Of a stretch of 64,000 bases of DNA, positions 48,892 through 59,849 are shown piece by piece. Both the position numbers and the translations under genes were made by a program. Every line of letters begins with the position of its first letter. Position 1 is the first letter of the stretch. A model generated the notes under the pieces. The model made no database searches. It worked only from the letters and a program-made list of their open reading frames with translations, and was not told the DNA's origin. This DNA comes from Argopecten irradians (lineage: Eukaryota > Mollusca > Bivalvia > Pectinida > Pectinidae), in NCBI RefSeq assembly GCF_041381155.1, contig NC_091143.1, positions 35,330,679 through 35,394,678 of the forward strand, read 5' to 3'.

Positions 48892-50751
48892 TCAATGATC
48901 TAGAGGTTCGACTGTTGCTGTCTGTCGAACAAGGCAGCACAGGATATGTTTACGAATCCAATTCCTTCTGTTGTGAGTCTTTGTTGATTTATTATTTGTT
49001 TTCGCACTTAGGACGCTGTCGTTAGGTAATGTGTTCGTAGACTTCTTCTTTTCTTTCTGAAATAGATAAACACTTTTCAGGTAAGTTAGTTGATATTTTC
49101 TGCCCATTTCTGTTTTTCGTGTGTATTTCTTTAGGTAAACAAAATAGAATGAAGCACTTCGAATTTTGATTACCGATAGTAATGTATTAATATACTGACA
49201 CTGAGATTGTTTTATCATATGACGTTAAACACAGTTTGCGAAGCGGACACCATATTGGCTGGATAATTAATATTAATATTTCTTCTGTCTTACGCCGACT
49301 TAAAAATAACAGAGATATGACTCCACCTTGGCGTACACCGTATTGAGATTTAAAACAGATATTTGACCACTTACTGTAGTAGAGCTAAAATATTCTTTTG
49401 AGTTAAATGTACTCACTCTTAAAATTCTGTCAAAATAGCGCTTGAAAAAGTTTTTCTGTGTTTTCCCGCCGTCTTCATTCACAATCGTAGCCACAAGAGG
49501 CTGGGCATCATTTTTGTTATCTGAAGCAGAAAGAGTCAGCGTGTTAGAAATTGGATTGATCACTTTACGATGATACATTTGTATATTAACCTGTAAAAAT
49601 GAGTTTCGTGATTGTTAAAAAGTGCGCAAAATGTAAATTACACATATCTATTTAGAACGAAATCCTGAACATAATTTTGCACGAAATTTAAAAACGAAAG
49701 ACGATAAAATAAAGTTACCCCTAAAACATATATAATTGTACAGCAAAATAGTACACGTACCTCTATCAGATTGATTTGTGCTTGTCATTTCTACTTCCGA
49801 TTGGTCCATCATTCTGGCCATTATTTCGTCAGTGGGAGAAGTTTGCCCATGGCGAAGTGCTGAAACAGATCTGCCAATAGTAACATCTACAATATTGCCC
49901 AGATCCGTGTCATTTTCACTCATCGCTTCCTCCATCTTGTAGTGTGTTGGAGACGTTTGACCATGTCTAAGAGCGCTATGGACCGCTGGATAGTTAACCT
50001 AGCCAGGTCTTCAGCAGCCTGGTCCATCATTTCATCTGTTTCGGCCTTTTCTGTCATCTTATCGTCCTCTTTCAATTGATTTGTATCCATAATCTACAAT
50101 ACCACCACAAAAGACTGGAATAAGTTTGTTATCAAAATTCACGATAATCCAGTACATAGTCATGTTACAATTAAGGCTACTATTAGTGATCGAACTCGCG
50201 ACCATTGGTGCTCTTGTCAGTAGTGTATTAACACGAATTCCTACTACATCTTTTGTAAGGCCAAGTTAATTATATAGAGGGTGATCTAAATACCAAGAAG
50301 TCAGGATCAAATTGCTGAAGCTTCAGTTGATAAGTTTGAAATGCTCAATAATTAGAAAGCACACTATTACTTCTAGTTCAGAAAAGTATAAGAAAATGTA
50401 ATAAAAATAACTCATTGCGCACTGGTCTAACATTGAAGCCATCGACTTTTCGAAATTCTTAATTTGCCAGCTCAGGGCGACTTTCTTAGTATGAAAATAT
50501 TAAGAATCCCCATATGAAATATGTTGTAATTATTTGGTTATGCCCCGTAATTTTACTGGACTATATTCATGTCGTTCGAATCGCAGCATAGGTTATCAAG
50601 TCTGACTCATCTAAATGAAAGGCGCCTGCGCTCGGTAATGGTAACAAACAAGTTGGATTTAAAACATACCGTCTTGGATATTTACAGAGTATATTAACAT
50701 ATAAGATACACATTCAGTACTTACCTGAAGTTCATACAAAACATGAAACAT
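48892..50751 (-). pseudogene. Array gene copy 8: exon 2 frameshift, mosaic copy
   Basis: Exons map to 50725-50751, 49761-50093, 49417-49520 and 48892-49056. One base is missing in exon 2 (AGAGCGCTATGG where others have AGAGCCGCTATGG), so the frame leaves the family after RSIA and stops about 20 codons later. The rest is open from an internal Met (MEEAM, 49935), and exons 3 and 4 are intact. Exon 2, intron 2 and part of intron 1 carry copy 1-like features (LRHGQ, ARMM, TSTNQ, and the ATCAAAATTCACGATAAT segment), while exon 4 matches the inner copies. Promoter box at 50862, both CREs perfect. Confidence 0.8.
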
Positions 50752-52609
50752 GCGAGTAGCAATTGATAATTAAAGATTAATGTAAAATCCGAATTCGTTT
50801 TTCGCAGAGAAGTTTGACCAAGTCTGTTTGTTGTCATGAACAAAGAACAATAGATGGAAAATCTCGCGAGATGTAAAGCATTTGTGACGTCATAGAGTTT
50901 GTGACGTCATCCAATTGTGAATTGTCAAAACGTGGTCGTGCGCCTTGGTGGGTGTTGAAACATGTTGTTTCCATTTTCCAGTTGCCAGTTAGTTTGCTTT
51001 TGTGATATCTGGCAAATAATTACATTAAGTCTATGATTAGTATATACATGTACAACGTATAAGCGCATGTGCTATTGTGGATTTCGTATAGAGCTATTTT
51101 ATGAAGTAAACAAATGTTTTTGTTTGCTCGTCAGTATATACGTGTAAAGTGGTGAAATGTGTGTGTTGGGTGTCTTGGGCAGCATATACTTCAGTAAGAT
51201 AACACTATAAACAGAACAAGAGTTCCACTATCACAAGGAGACACAACATTGATATGGAGCAGCCTCCAAAAATATTGTTAACATGGAAGGCCGTCCTTAA
51301 ATAACCCTGGCTGCCAATATATACATGTAGGACATAAACCGTCTGAACCAAACCAAGTCTGTTTTGTATTGTTCAAACCTTTATTAATTACAATATGTAT
51401 TTAAAGTTTATTTTTTGATCAACATTATATGTCGATCGGTTAATTATCCATGTTTTGCATATGGTTATCTGTTTTAATCAACATACAATGTAAATGATAA
51501 AAAGTGTTACAGAGCAGGCGTTGTATGTGTTGTTTACATACCAATCTGTTGTGGTAATCACTTTTCAGCTTATAAGTAGTTATAGGCCTAATTGTTACTA
51601 AAGATGACGTGATTTGTTTTCAGTATATAAAGAATGTACATATACATTTTGTGGCTGGAATGTTAAAGTAAATTTCTTTTGCAACGCGTTGCAAAATTAC
51701 AGTATGTGATTCGTTTAATAATAGTAGTTATGAATGGAAAATGTTTAAGATGTTTCGTCTTGCTAAGCGTTTCAGGCGAGGACTGTCATCTTGTGCTGAA
51801 TTCCGCACCAAATATTGACCATAAATTTCATAAAATTGGACTCTTGATTATCTCCGCCTGTCATTAACAGGCATGAAGCATAAAAATAATCTTTACACAT
51901 TTAACATTTACAGGAATTGCCCAACTCACACATTAAACATTTGAAACTGATGAACCCGGAATACCCAATCAGCTGGCTCCAAAACATTCATCTCTCTATG
52001 AAATCTTATGCCCAAAAGGGGATTTCCAGAAATCTATATTTAGTTTTGTTTTGCGGTAGCCTGGTACTCTGACCTACCCATAAAGCTGCTATGCGGAACA
52101 TTATGGGCGGGCTGGTGTATCAGGTTAGGTTGGTTCTGTGGTCTCCTATAACATAGCATGTAAGTGTGGTTTTACCGAGATTTGATCAAGACCCCTGAAA
52201 TGTCTTAAGAGCGAGCTCCAATACTGTAATTAGTTATCAGATCCTTATGCGCTATTTTCTCGGATTTAAAGAGTGTTGTCTAAGAAAGAAAACACTCTCT
52301 TTATCGGAGTACGCCAAGGTTCTGTTCTTGATTCACCTAAGTGGAGATGTACATGTACAAGTGCGTCTCATTTGCTGACACACTGCATTATTTAATAGAC
52401 AAATAGACAATAGTGATCAATGGAACTGAAAGCAAAATTTATTAAAGATGCATCACTTTTAAGAATTTCTTAAAATTAAAGTCTATATGCTCCATGTGTC
52501 CAATCGCTTGCTGTAGTCGAGCATTTATACATGTACGTGTCTGTTATCAAATTATTCATGAAAACGATCGCGATCAAGTTCCTACATTTCTGAACGTTTT
52601 GTGTTCCAA

Positions 52610-55573
52610 TCAATGATCTAGAGGTTCCACTGTTGCTGTCTGGCGAGCAAGGCAGCAGAGAATATGTTTACGAATCCAATTCCTTCTGTTGTGAGTCTTT
52701 GTTGATTTATTATTTGTTTTCGCACTTAGGACGCTGTCGTTAGGTAAATGTGTTCGTAGACTTATTCTCCTCTTTCTGAAATAGAGATAAACACTTTTCA
52801 GGTAAGTTAGTTGATATTTTCTGCCCATTTCTGTTTTTCGTGTGTATTTCTTTAGGTAAACAAAATAGAATGAAGCACTTCGAATTTTGATTACCGATAG
52901 TAATGTATTAATATACTGACACTGAGATTGTTTTATCATATGACGTTAAACACAGTTTGCGAAGCGGACACCATATTGGCTGGATAATTAATATTAATAT
53001 TTCTTCTGTCTTACGCCGACTAAAAAATAACAGAGATATGACTCCACCTTGGCGTACACCGTATTGAGATTTAAAACAGATATTTGACCACTTACTGTAG
53101 TAGAGCTTAAATATTCTTTTGAGTTAAATGTACTCACTCCAAAAATTCTGTCAAAATTGCGCTTGAAAAAGTTTTTCTGTGTTTTCCCGCCGTCTTCATT
53201 CACAATCGTAGCCACAAGAGGCTGGGCATCATTTTTGTTATCTGAAGCAGAAAGAGTCAGCGTGTTAGACATTTGATTGATCACTTTACGATGATACATT
53301 TGTAATATTAACCTGTAAAAATGAGTTTCGTGATTGTTAAAAAGTGCGCAAAATGTAAATTACAACATACAGTAAAACCCCGTTATATCGCCACCTTCTG
53401 TTTTCCTAGATTTTGGCGATATATCGAGTTTGGCGGTATATCGGATTTGTCGCTGAAATCTTAATTAGGCCTAACTAAAGGTAGTCCCTCGGTGCCGTAC
53501 TGAAACAGACTTTCAAGTCAGTCTGTGGACTTGTACGGCCACTTCGTATTTTGTAATATGAATAGTTCCAAAATTAAAGTATTATGTCTTAAAAAGCATT
53601 TAACAATTTAATGTAACCAACTAAAACCAAACATGCGTTTGATTAGAAATTGCCAAAAATTCCACTAATTTTTCGTTACATGATATTTTTTTATCATTAT
53701 TTAAAACAAATGAGTTTTGCTGGAATTGATGTTGACCAATAGTTAAGTTATTTTTCTTTTGCAAATTGTTTCGAGAACGTGACCTTAAAAGAATATATTC
53801 TTAGCAAAAATCAAAACATTTTCCGGTAAATTTCTTCTCAGACAAGATTTTGATCTTACTAATAAACGGCGGATTAATCTGCACGTTTTAATAATATTTA
53901 TCATTTGAAATGCTAGAATGAAAGCAAAATTGAAAACATTTTAGTTTATATTAATGTTACAATTTCCATATATAAATTTTTTAAACGAGATAACGAGATT
54001 AATAGACTTGTTGGTTCCTTTTTGTCAATAAATAACTAAAGTTACGATAGTGCGTAAAAACACATGTACAGAAATGAGTTTTATATTCACCACAACTTGC
54101 GACACCTACCTGTAAAACAATAACAAAGGTGTACCATATTGTTAATTGATTTGTGTACACACGGTCGTACACGCGGCCATAGTCTGTGTAGCTGATTACC
54201 TGTCAGTCGGCAGTTGAGCACCTTACGAAAACATGTGTCCCTATCAACAATTTGGCGATATTAACGAGGTCATTATAGTGTTTATTTTAAATCATTTGTT
54301 CCGCAAATGTGATGGCGGATGGCGGTAGGCGGGTTTGGCGGTATAACGGGTGTAGTTGTATTGGAGGGAAATCCGTTCTGAATAAATTCATGGCGATAAG
54401 CGAGTTTGGCGGTAAAACGGGTGGCAATATAACGGGGTTTTACTGTATCTATTTAGAACAAAATCCTACATAAGCAAATCATGTTATTTGAGTAATTATC
54501 AACGTCATATTTCTGCACGAAATTTAAAAAACGAAAGACGATAAAATAATGTTACCCCCTAAAACATATATAATGGTACAGCAAAATTAGTACACGTACC
54601 TCTATCAGATTGATTTGTGCTTGTCATTTCTACTTCCGATTGGTACATCATTTTGGCCATTATTTCGTTAGTGGGAGAAGTTTGCCCTTGGCGAAGTGCT
54701 GAAACAGATCTGCCAATAGTAACATCTACAATATTGCCCAGATCCGTGTCATTTTCACTCATCGCTTCCTCCATCTTGTAGTGTGTTGGAGACGTTTGAC
54801 CATGTTTAAGAGCCGCTATGGACCGCTGGATAGTTAACCTAGCCAGGTCTTCAGCAGCCTGGTCCATCATTCCATCTATTTCGGCCTTTTCTGTCATCTT
54901 ATCGTCCTCTTTAAATTGATTTTTTATCCATAATCTAGAATACCACAACCAAAGACTGGAATAAGTTTGTCATAGTCCAGTAATAGTTAAAGCTACTATT
55001 TGTGATCGAACTCGCGACCATTGGTGCTCTTGTCAGTAGTGTATTAACACGAATTCCTACTACATCTTTTATAAGGCCAAGCTAATCGTATAGAGGGTGA
55101 TATATACCTAAAATGGAAGAAGTCAGGATCAAATTGCTGAAGCTTCAGTTGATAAGTTTGAAATGCTCAATAATTAGAAAGCACACTATTACTTCTACTT
55201 CAGAAAAGTATAAGAAAATGTAATAAAAATAACTCATTGCGGACTGGTCTAACATTGGAGCCATCGACTTTTCGAAATTCTTAATTTGCCAGCTCAGGGC
55301 GACTTTCTTATTATGAAAATATTAAGAATCCCCATATGAAATATGTTGTAATTATTTGGTTATGCCCCGTAATTTTACTGGACTATATTCATGTCGTTCG
55401 AATTGCAGCATAGGTTATCAAGTCTGACTCATCTAAATGAAAGGCGCCTGCGCTCGGTAGTGGTAGGAAACAAGTTGGATTTAAAACATACCGTCTTGGA
55501 TATTTACAGAGTATATTAACATATAAGATACACATTCAGTACTTACCTGAAGTTCATACAAAACATGAAACAT
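52610..55573 (-). pseudogene. Array gene copy 9: broken, with a transposon in intron 2
   Basis: Exons map to 55547-55573, 54600-54934, 53138-53241 and 52610-52775. An extra A near the start of exon 2 makes the usual start read MDKKSI-stop. However, the second, out-of-phase ATG of exon 1 (MFCMNF) would then read through into NQFKEDDK, so translation is not strictly excluded. Exon 4 has a changed opening (KEENKSTNT) and an extra T that gives FT-stop, removing the tail. Intron 2 is 1358 bp because of the insertion at 53370-54445. Promoter box at 55684. Confidence 0.8.
53370..54445. mobile_element. Tc1/mariner-type non-autonomous DNA transposon in intron 2 of copy 9
   Basis: It starts CAGTAAAACCCCGTTATATC and ends with the inverse of CAGTAAAACCCCGTTATATT, about 25 bp of terminal repeat, flanked by TA (53368-53369, 54446-54447). 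Copies without it read ACATATCTATTTAG at the same place. CAGT...AACCCCGTTAT ends are typical of pogo/Tigger-like members. Words of the form TTTGGCGGTATAWCGG repeat several times near both ends, including GGCGATATATCGAGTTTGGC on the left and TGGCGATAAGCGAGTTTGGC on the right. No transposase frame is visible in 1076 bp. Confidence 0.9.
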
Positions 55574-56016
55574 GCGAGTAGCAATTGATAATTAAAGATT
55601 AATGTAAAATCCAAATTCGTTTTTCTCAGAGAAGTTTGACCAAGTCTGTTTGTTGCCGTGAACAAAGAACAATAGATGGAAAATCTCGCGAGATGTAAAG
55701 CATTTGTGACGTTATAGAGTTTGTGACGTCATCCAATTGTGAATTGTCAAAACGTGGTCGTGCGCCTTGGTGGGTGTTGAAACATGTTGTTTCCATTTTC
55801 CAGTTGCCAGTTAGTTTGCTTTTGTGATATCTGGCAAATAATTACGTAAAGTCTATGATTAGTATATACATGTACAACGTATAAGCGCATGTGCTATTGT
55901 GGATTTCGTATAGAGCTATTTTATGAAGTAAAAAATGTTTTGCTTGCTCGTCAGTATATACACGTAAACTGGTGGAATGTGTGTGTTGGTTGTCTTGGGC
56001 AGCATATGCTTCAGTA

Positions 56017-57516
56017 AGTACTGTTCCCTGATTGATTGGCCAATCAGAAAAGTTTGGCAAACTGATCGTCGCCGAGCTGTGCAGGAGATCAAAGGAATCC
56101 AAACTATTTACCGTTACAAGTTTTGCTAAATAATAAGCGGTATGGCTGTATAATGAAGTTCACTTCTAGTAGTATGTTTCATTCTGTCTTTCAAACACAA
56201 GTGCATAATGCACCAAGGTGTAATCAAAGCTCCCCCTTAACCCTGATTGACCTTCCCGTATGCTTGCCCAAATGTAAATGTAGTTTGTTACAGTGTACTA
56301 ATACTACTCTTACATCTATGTTTGTCTGTTTCCTTCGTTGGTGAGTGGCTCGGATGTCCCTAATATGGTACGGCTAGGTGACTTCTCAAAGGATACACCT
56401 AGCTACCACATAGGATACAAATACCAGCTATTGTGTCCTTGGGGGACCCCTTTTTGTTTTGGCATGTGTGATTAATATGTGGTAAGCTGACAGTGAGCTT
56501 GAAGATGGTGGGTAATTTAATGCTGAATCGGTGAGTGAACTGAAGAAAGGGGAGTAATGGTGTTGAATGAACCAGAGAGGGGGTGTCTTATGGTGAGAGT
56601 TAAAAGTGAGAGAGATGAAGGGTAAAAGAATAGAAAAATGCAGTAGTGCGATGTGTAATAGACTATTTTGAAAATAAAACTGTACTTATCATCACAGTTG
56701 TTGAATAAAAACATTTATTTCTTTACAAATTGTTGATGCTATGGCACGAATTTAATTAACCTCTGAATACACCTACAGTACTAAAAAAGTCCAGAAATTC
56801 AGGGACAGAAATCCTGATTTTCAGTATTTATTAACATTTTAAATACTGTCTCATTGTTATACATGTGTATGAAAAGCTGAGTCGTAGAAATTTGATCCGG
56901 TTTCCTGGATTGTTTGAACGGATTCGGCAGGAAATAACTTTGCATCCATATTGTTTCAACCCTGACGACGCTCCTGAATAGCAATATTTTTTTTTAAATG
57001 ACTAGCGAATAATGAAAATATCAATATTCATAGAATATAGCAGCCTTGAATTTACCGTATGCCTATATGATATAAAATAATATATATTCCTGTCAATTTA
57101 CAGATTGCATACAAATAACGCCGCTTGCGCTAATGTGAAATGTCATCACGTAATCAAATAAATTTAAATCGTGTATTTAACTGTCGCCGATATGATATGA
57201 TTTCATATCGAACAACACTGACAGCGAAATGAAACTACGCCGTTTCTTTATTAAACGACACACTAAAGCGCTTTTAATAGATACATTTATGGATAATCGT
57301 TTTTTGACATCAAATCAATTGATTTAGCGAAACTATCATAAAATGATATACACTTGTGTATGAAAACAATTAAGGATTTGTCATCATTCTCAAAAGAAGA
57401 GATTATCGCGAGGCGGGTAAATTTCATTTTCATTACCATCTGTATGAAATGACATTTCTTGTTCGATTTTGCAAACAAAATTTCTGAGTCACCAAAGTTA
57501 AAAAGTTTTAGGTCTA
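56017..57516. other. Right flank of the array, no supported gene
   Basis: Unique-looking sequence starts abruptly at 56017. The 86-codon minus and 73-codon plus frames near 55842-56344 have no motifs and cross the array edge or lack splice context. Around 56500-56690 the plus strand is GA-rich and ends AATAAAACTGTACTTATCAT, which could be a retroposon 3' end, but no boundaries are clear. Confidence 0.35.
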
Positions 57517-57524
57517 TTGGCTGT

Positions 57525-57840
57525 CATCCTTGAAACTCCAGGGGTTCCGATCACTTACGATCTCTACATCACTGGGATATTTTTCATAGTTAAACTGAAG
57601 GCAGCTCAAGTGAACCAATCTGAACCAATCACAGGCCTGCAAAAATTGTCTTTGAAGATTACAGAGAGAGCGACATCAAAGCTACACAGTCAGAACAGTG
57701 CTACCAGTATACGGCTCTTTTGATGTACATCAAAGGACTCAAATACATTTTCTTTTCTGTTGTCTTCAGGTTTTTGCTATGGTATAGTCCAGGGGTGTAT
57801 AGATCGTAAGTGATCGGTACCCCTGGAGTATCGAGGATGC
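57525..57840. mobile_element. hAT-like MITE with 8-bp target duplication
   Basis: The terminal inverted repeats are about 45-50 bp: CATCCTTGAAACTCCAGGGG...CGATCACTTACGATCT on the left and its inverse on the right (AGATCGTAAGTGATCGG...CCCCTGGAGTATCGAGGATG). The 8-bp TTGGCTGT flanks both sides (57517-57524, 57841-57848), as expected of hAT transposases. The element is 316 bp with no transposase; the 68-codon plus frame inside is a by-product. Confidence 0.88.
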
Positions 57841-58718
57841 TTGGCTGTATAATGGAAGGACAATTCAAATTAAGTACACGACACCATAGATAATCACAAA
57901 AAATACGCTTATAGATTATAGATTAATCCAAGGACGTACACAATGTATATGAGACTTTTACATTTTGCCTGTATCCATTATATACTTAATGTACAACCGG
58001 TGTAAGATTGAAAATGGACCCCCGTTGAAAAACTGACCTCGGGTCATTTTTTAACGCTGAAAAATGACCCCAAATGCCGTTGAAAACTGAACTTTAAGTG
58101 CACTTTACACAGCAAACCGTTTAAAAATGGCCCCCGTTGAAAAGTGACCCTATACGAACTCGTTTATCATTACGTACATGTAATCCAACGCTAAAAACTA
58201 GATCTCGACAAAAGCTTTCCCAATGACTCGATCTAACTTTGAGGGAAACATTAAAAAAATGAATTTCAATATTCAAGATCATTATTTTCAATGGTCAAGA
58301 TTCATTTTTGTACATTTTCATCGATTTTGTTACGATTATATGAAGCAAATAAAATATAAGTGGAAACTAAACTAAACATGACATATTTATCTACTAGGCA
58401 TCGATTGTTTGTTGTATAAATGGACGTGTGTCACAATATAATACCGATGATGTTTTTTGTTTAGAAGTTTTAGGTAACATTTACGAATTGACGAAATCGC
58501 ACTGTCGTGTACATGGTTTACGGCGAATTGGTTGCAACTAATTATAATTAACCCGATGATCGTTGCGAGATCATGATATCACGTACAGTGGCTAGGCCTA
58601 AACGTTACGGTACGGCGTACTACCGTTATAATGAAACAAATGTGACATGTAATAATTAGAAAGTGTAATCAACTCAGATGTATAGACATTATATGCTGAT
58701 TACAATCGGGTAGTAATA

Positions 58719-59309
58719 CAAGTCACGTGCTTATACCTCATTCATGCCATTGGCCGAAATATAGAATTGAATCATGGGTAACTAGCTGATCACATGATTG
58801 TGTGTTTACTTCCAAATATAGTGATAGATTGCTAGCCAATATTCGGAAAAAATGATTTATTTGAAAATATTTAGACTCCAAAATGTTATTTATATTGCAT
58901 GCATGTCATTTTTACTTGCACGTGTGTACTGTTTTTACTATAAATAATGGACTGGAATGAGTTATAAAACTGCCATTTCTATTTTTTATCTACAAACGAT
59001 ATAATGCGAATTGACAAATTTAATCGGTCTAACCGTCTAATCTAGGATCAACGAAGATCGGCTTCTCCCGGTTAAATTCTTAGAATTCTAAATTCATGTT
59101 TACTTACTTTAGGTTTCAGATTAGATAAATATAACACAAAGAAACTATGATCTCCGTCAAAAGGCCTAATTATATACTAGTACTAAATATCGGGTAAGAG
59201 AAATCAAAGTCAAAGTAAAAACACACAACAATCATGTGATCACTAGTTACCCCTAAACCAATTCCATATTTCGGCCAATGGCATGAATGAAGTGTAAGCA
59301 CGTGACTTG
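58719..59309. mobile_element. Nested fold-back element, arms about 95 bp
   Basis: The left arm CAAGTCACGTGCTTATACCT...ATGCCATTGGCCGAAATAT...TGATCACATGATTGTGTGT faces its inverse (ACACAACAATCATGTGATCA...ATATTTCGGCCAATGGCAT...AAGCACGTGACTTG). Arm identity looks like 80-90% by eye. No target duplication is clear and there is no coding capacity. Confidence 0.75.
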
Positions 59310-59669
59310 TTTTACTACGTTTTACTCCACAGAACGCATGTTTTGTACCGTTATGGTCCCCCGCAGATCGTTGTTTAATTTCCAACATTTTAAATTGCTA
59401 AGCAATATATTATCATATCATTGTTTAATTTTATATTCTTTCCAATCAAATGGTTAAGCTTCCGCATAGCCCAATTAGCTTTTTGGGAAGCTACATTGTA
59501 ATTATACTTACAGACATTATATATGTACACGTTATACATAGCACAGGTGAAATTCACAGGTAAATCCATGTGTACTTCTCTGAAATAGACTTTAATGCTT
59601 GTCACAGCATTCTGCTAATTATAAAAAGTGGGCAAGTTATGGAGAAACATATATACATATGTAAATATG

Positions 59670-59849
59670 TTTCTGCACTAGCCCTCTACGTCTGAGTCGC
59701 GAATCTCACGTGGGGCAGTTGCATGATACTGGCCGTAGCTCGGTGTTTTTTTCTCCGAATACTCTGGTTTTCATCCATCTTCTAAACCTTGCACGTCATT
59801 AAATTACCCTGGTTGTTTAACAGGACTTAAAACAAAATTAACCAAACCT
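59670..59849 (+). mobile_element. Diverged SINE of the same type as 4725-4944
   Basis: It has TGAGTCGCGAATCTCACGTG (B-box region, decayed), GGGGCAGTTGC, TTTTTTTCTCCGAATACTCT, CTTGCACGTCATTAAATTAC and CAGGACTTAAAACAAAATTA in the order of the intact SINE. The A-box part is mostly unrecognisable. It is much older than the copy at 4725. Confidence 0.75.

Larger units (their letters stand above)
21230..56016 (-). repeat. Nine-unit tandem array of a 3.7-kb gene-bearing unit
   Basis: Anchoring on the TCTCGCGAGA word (24796, 28519, 32259, 35978, 39691, 43419, 47131, 50862, 55684) gives unit lengths of 3723, 3740, 3719, 3713, 3728, 3712 and 3731 bp. The last step is 4822 bp, which falls to 3744 after subtracting the inserted transposon and its TA. 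All units are in the same orientation. Each holds a promoter-like block, a four-exon gene, a poly(A) signal and about 2 kb of spacer containing a repeat family A copy. Units 2-6 are nearly identical; unit 1 is the most diverged. The right edge breaks inside the family A segment (…CTTCAGTAAG, 56016). The left edge is near 21230, where similarity fades gradually. Confidence 0.97.

Noticed and set aside
21230-56016. CRISPR-like or satellite-only interpretation of the array
   Set aside because: The units are 3.7 kb and carry spliced genes with promoters, not short repeats with spacers. The frames and splice sites are better kept than simple satellite decay would predict.
57517-57723. 68-codon plus frame
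   Set aside because: Starts in the target duplication and runs through the inverted end of a MITE.
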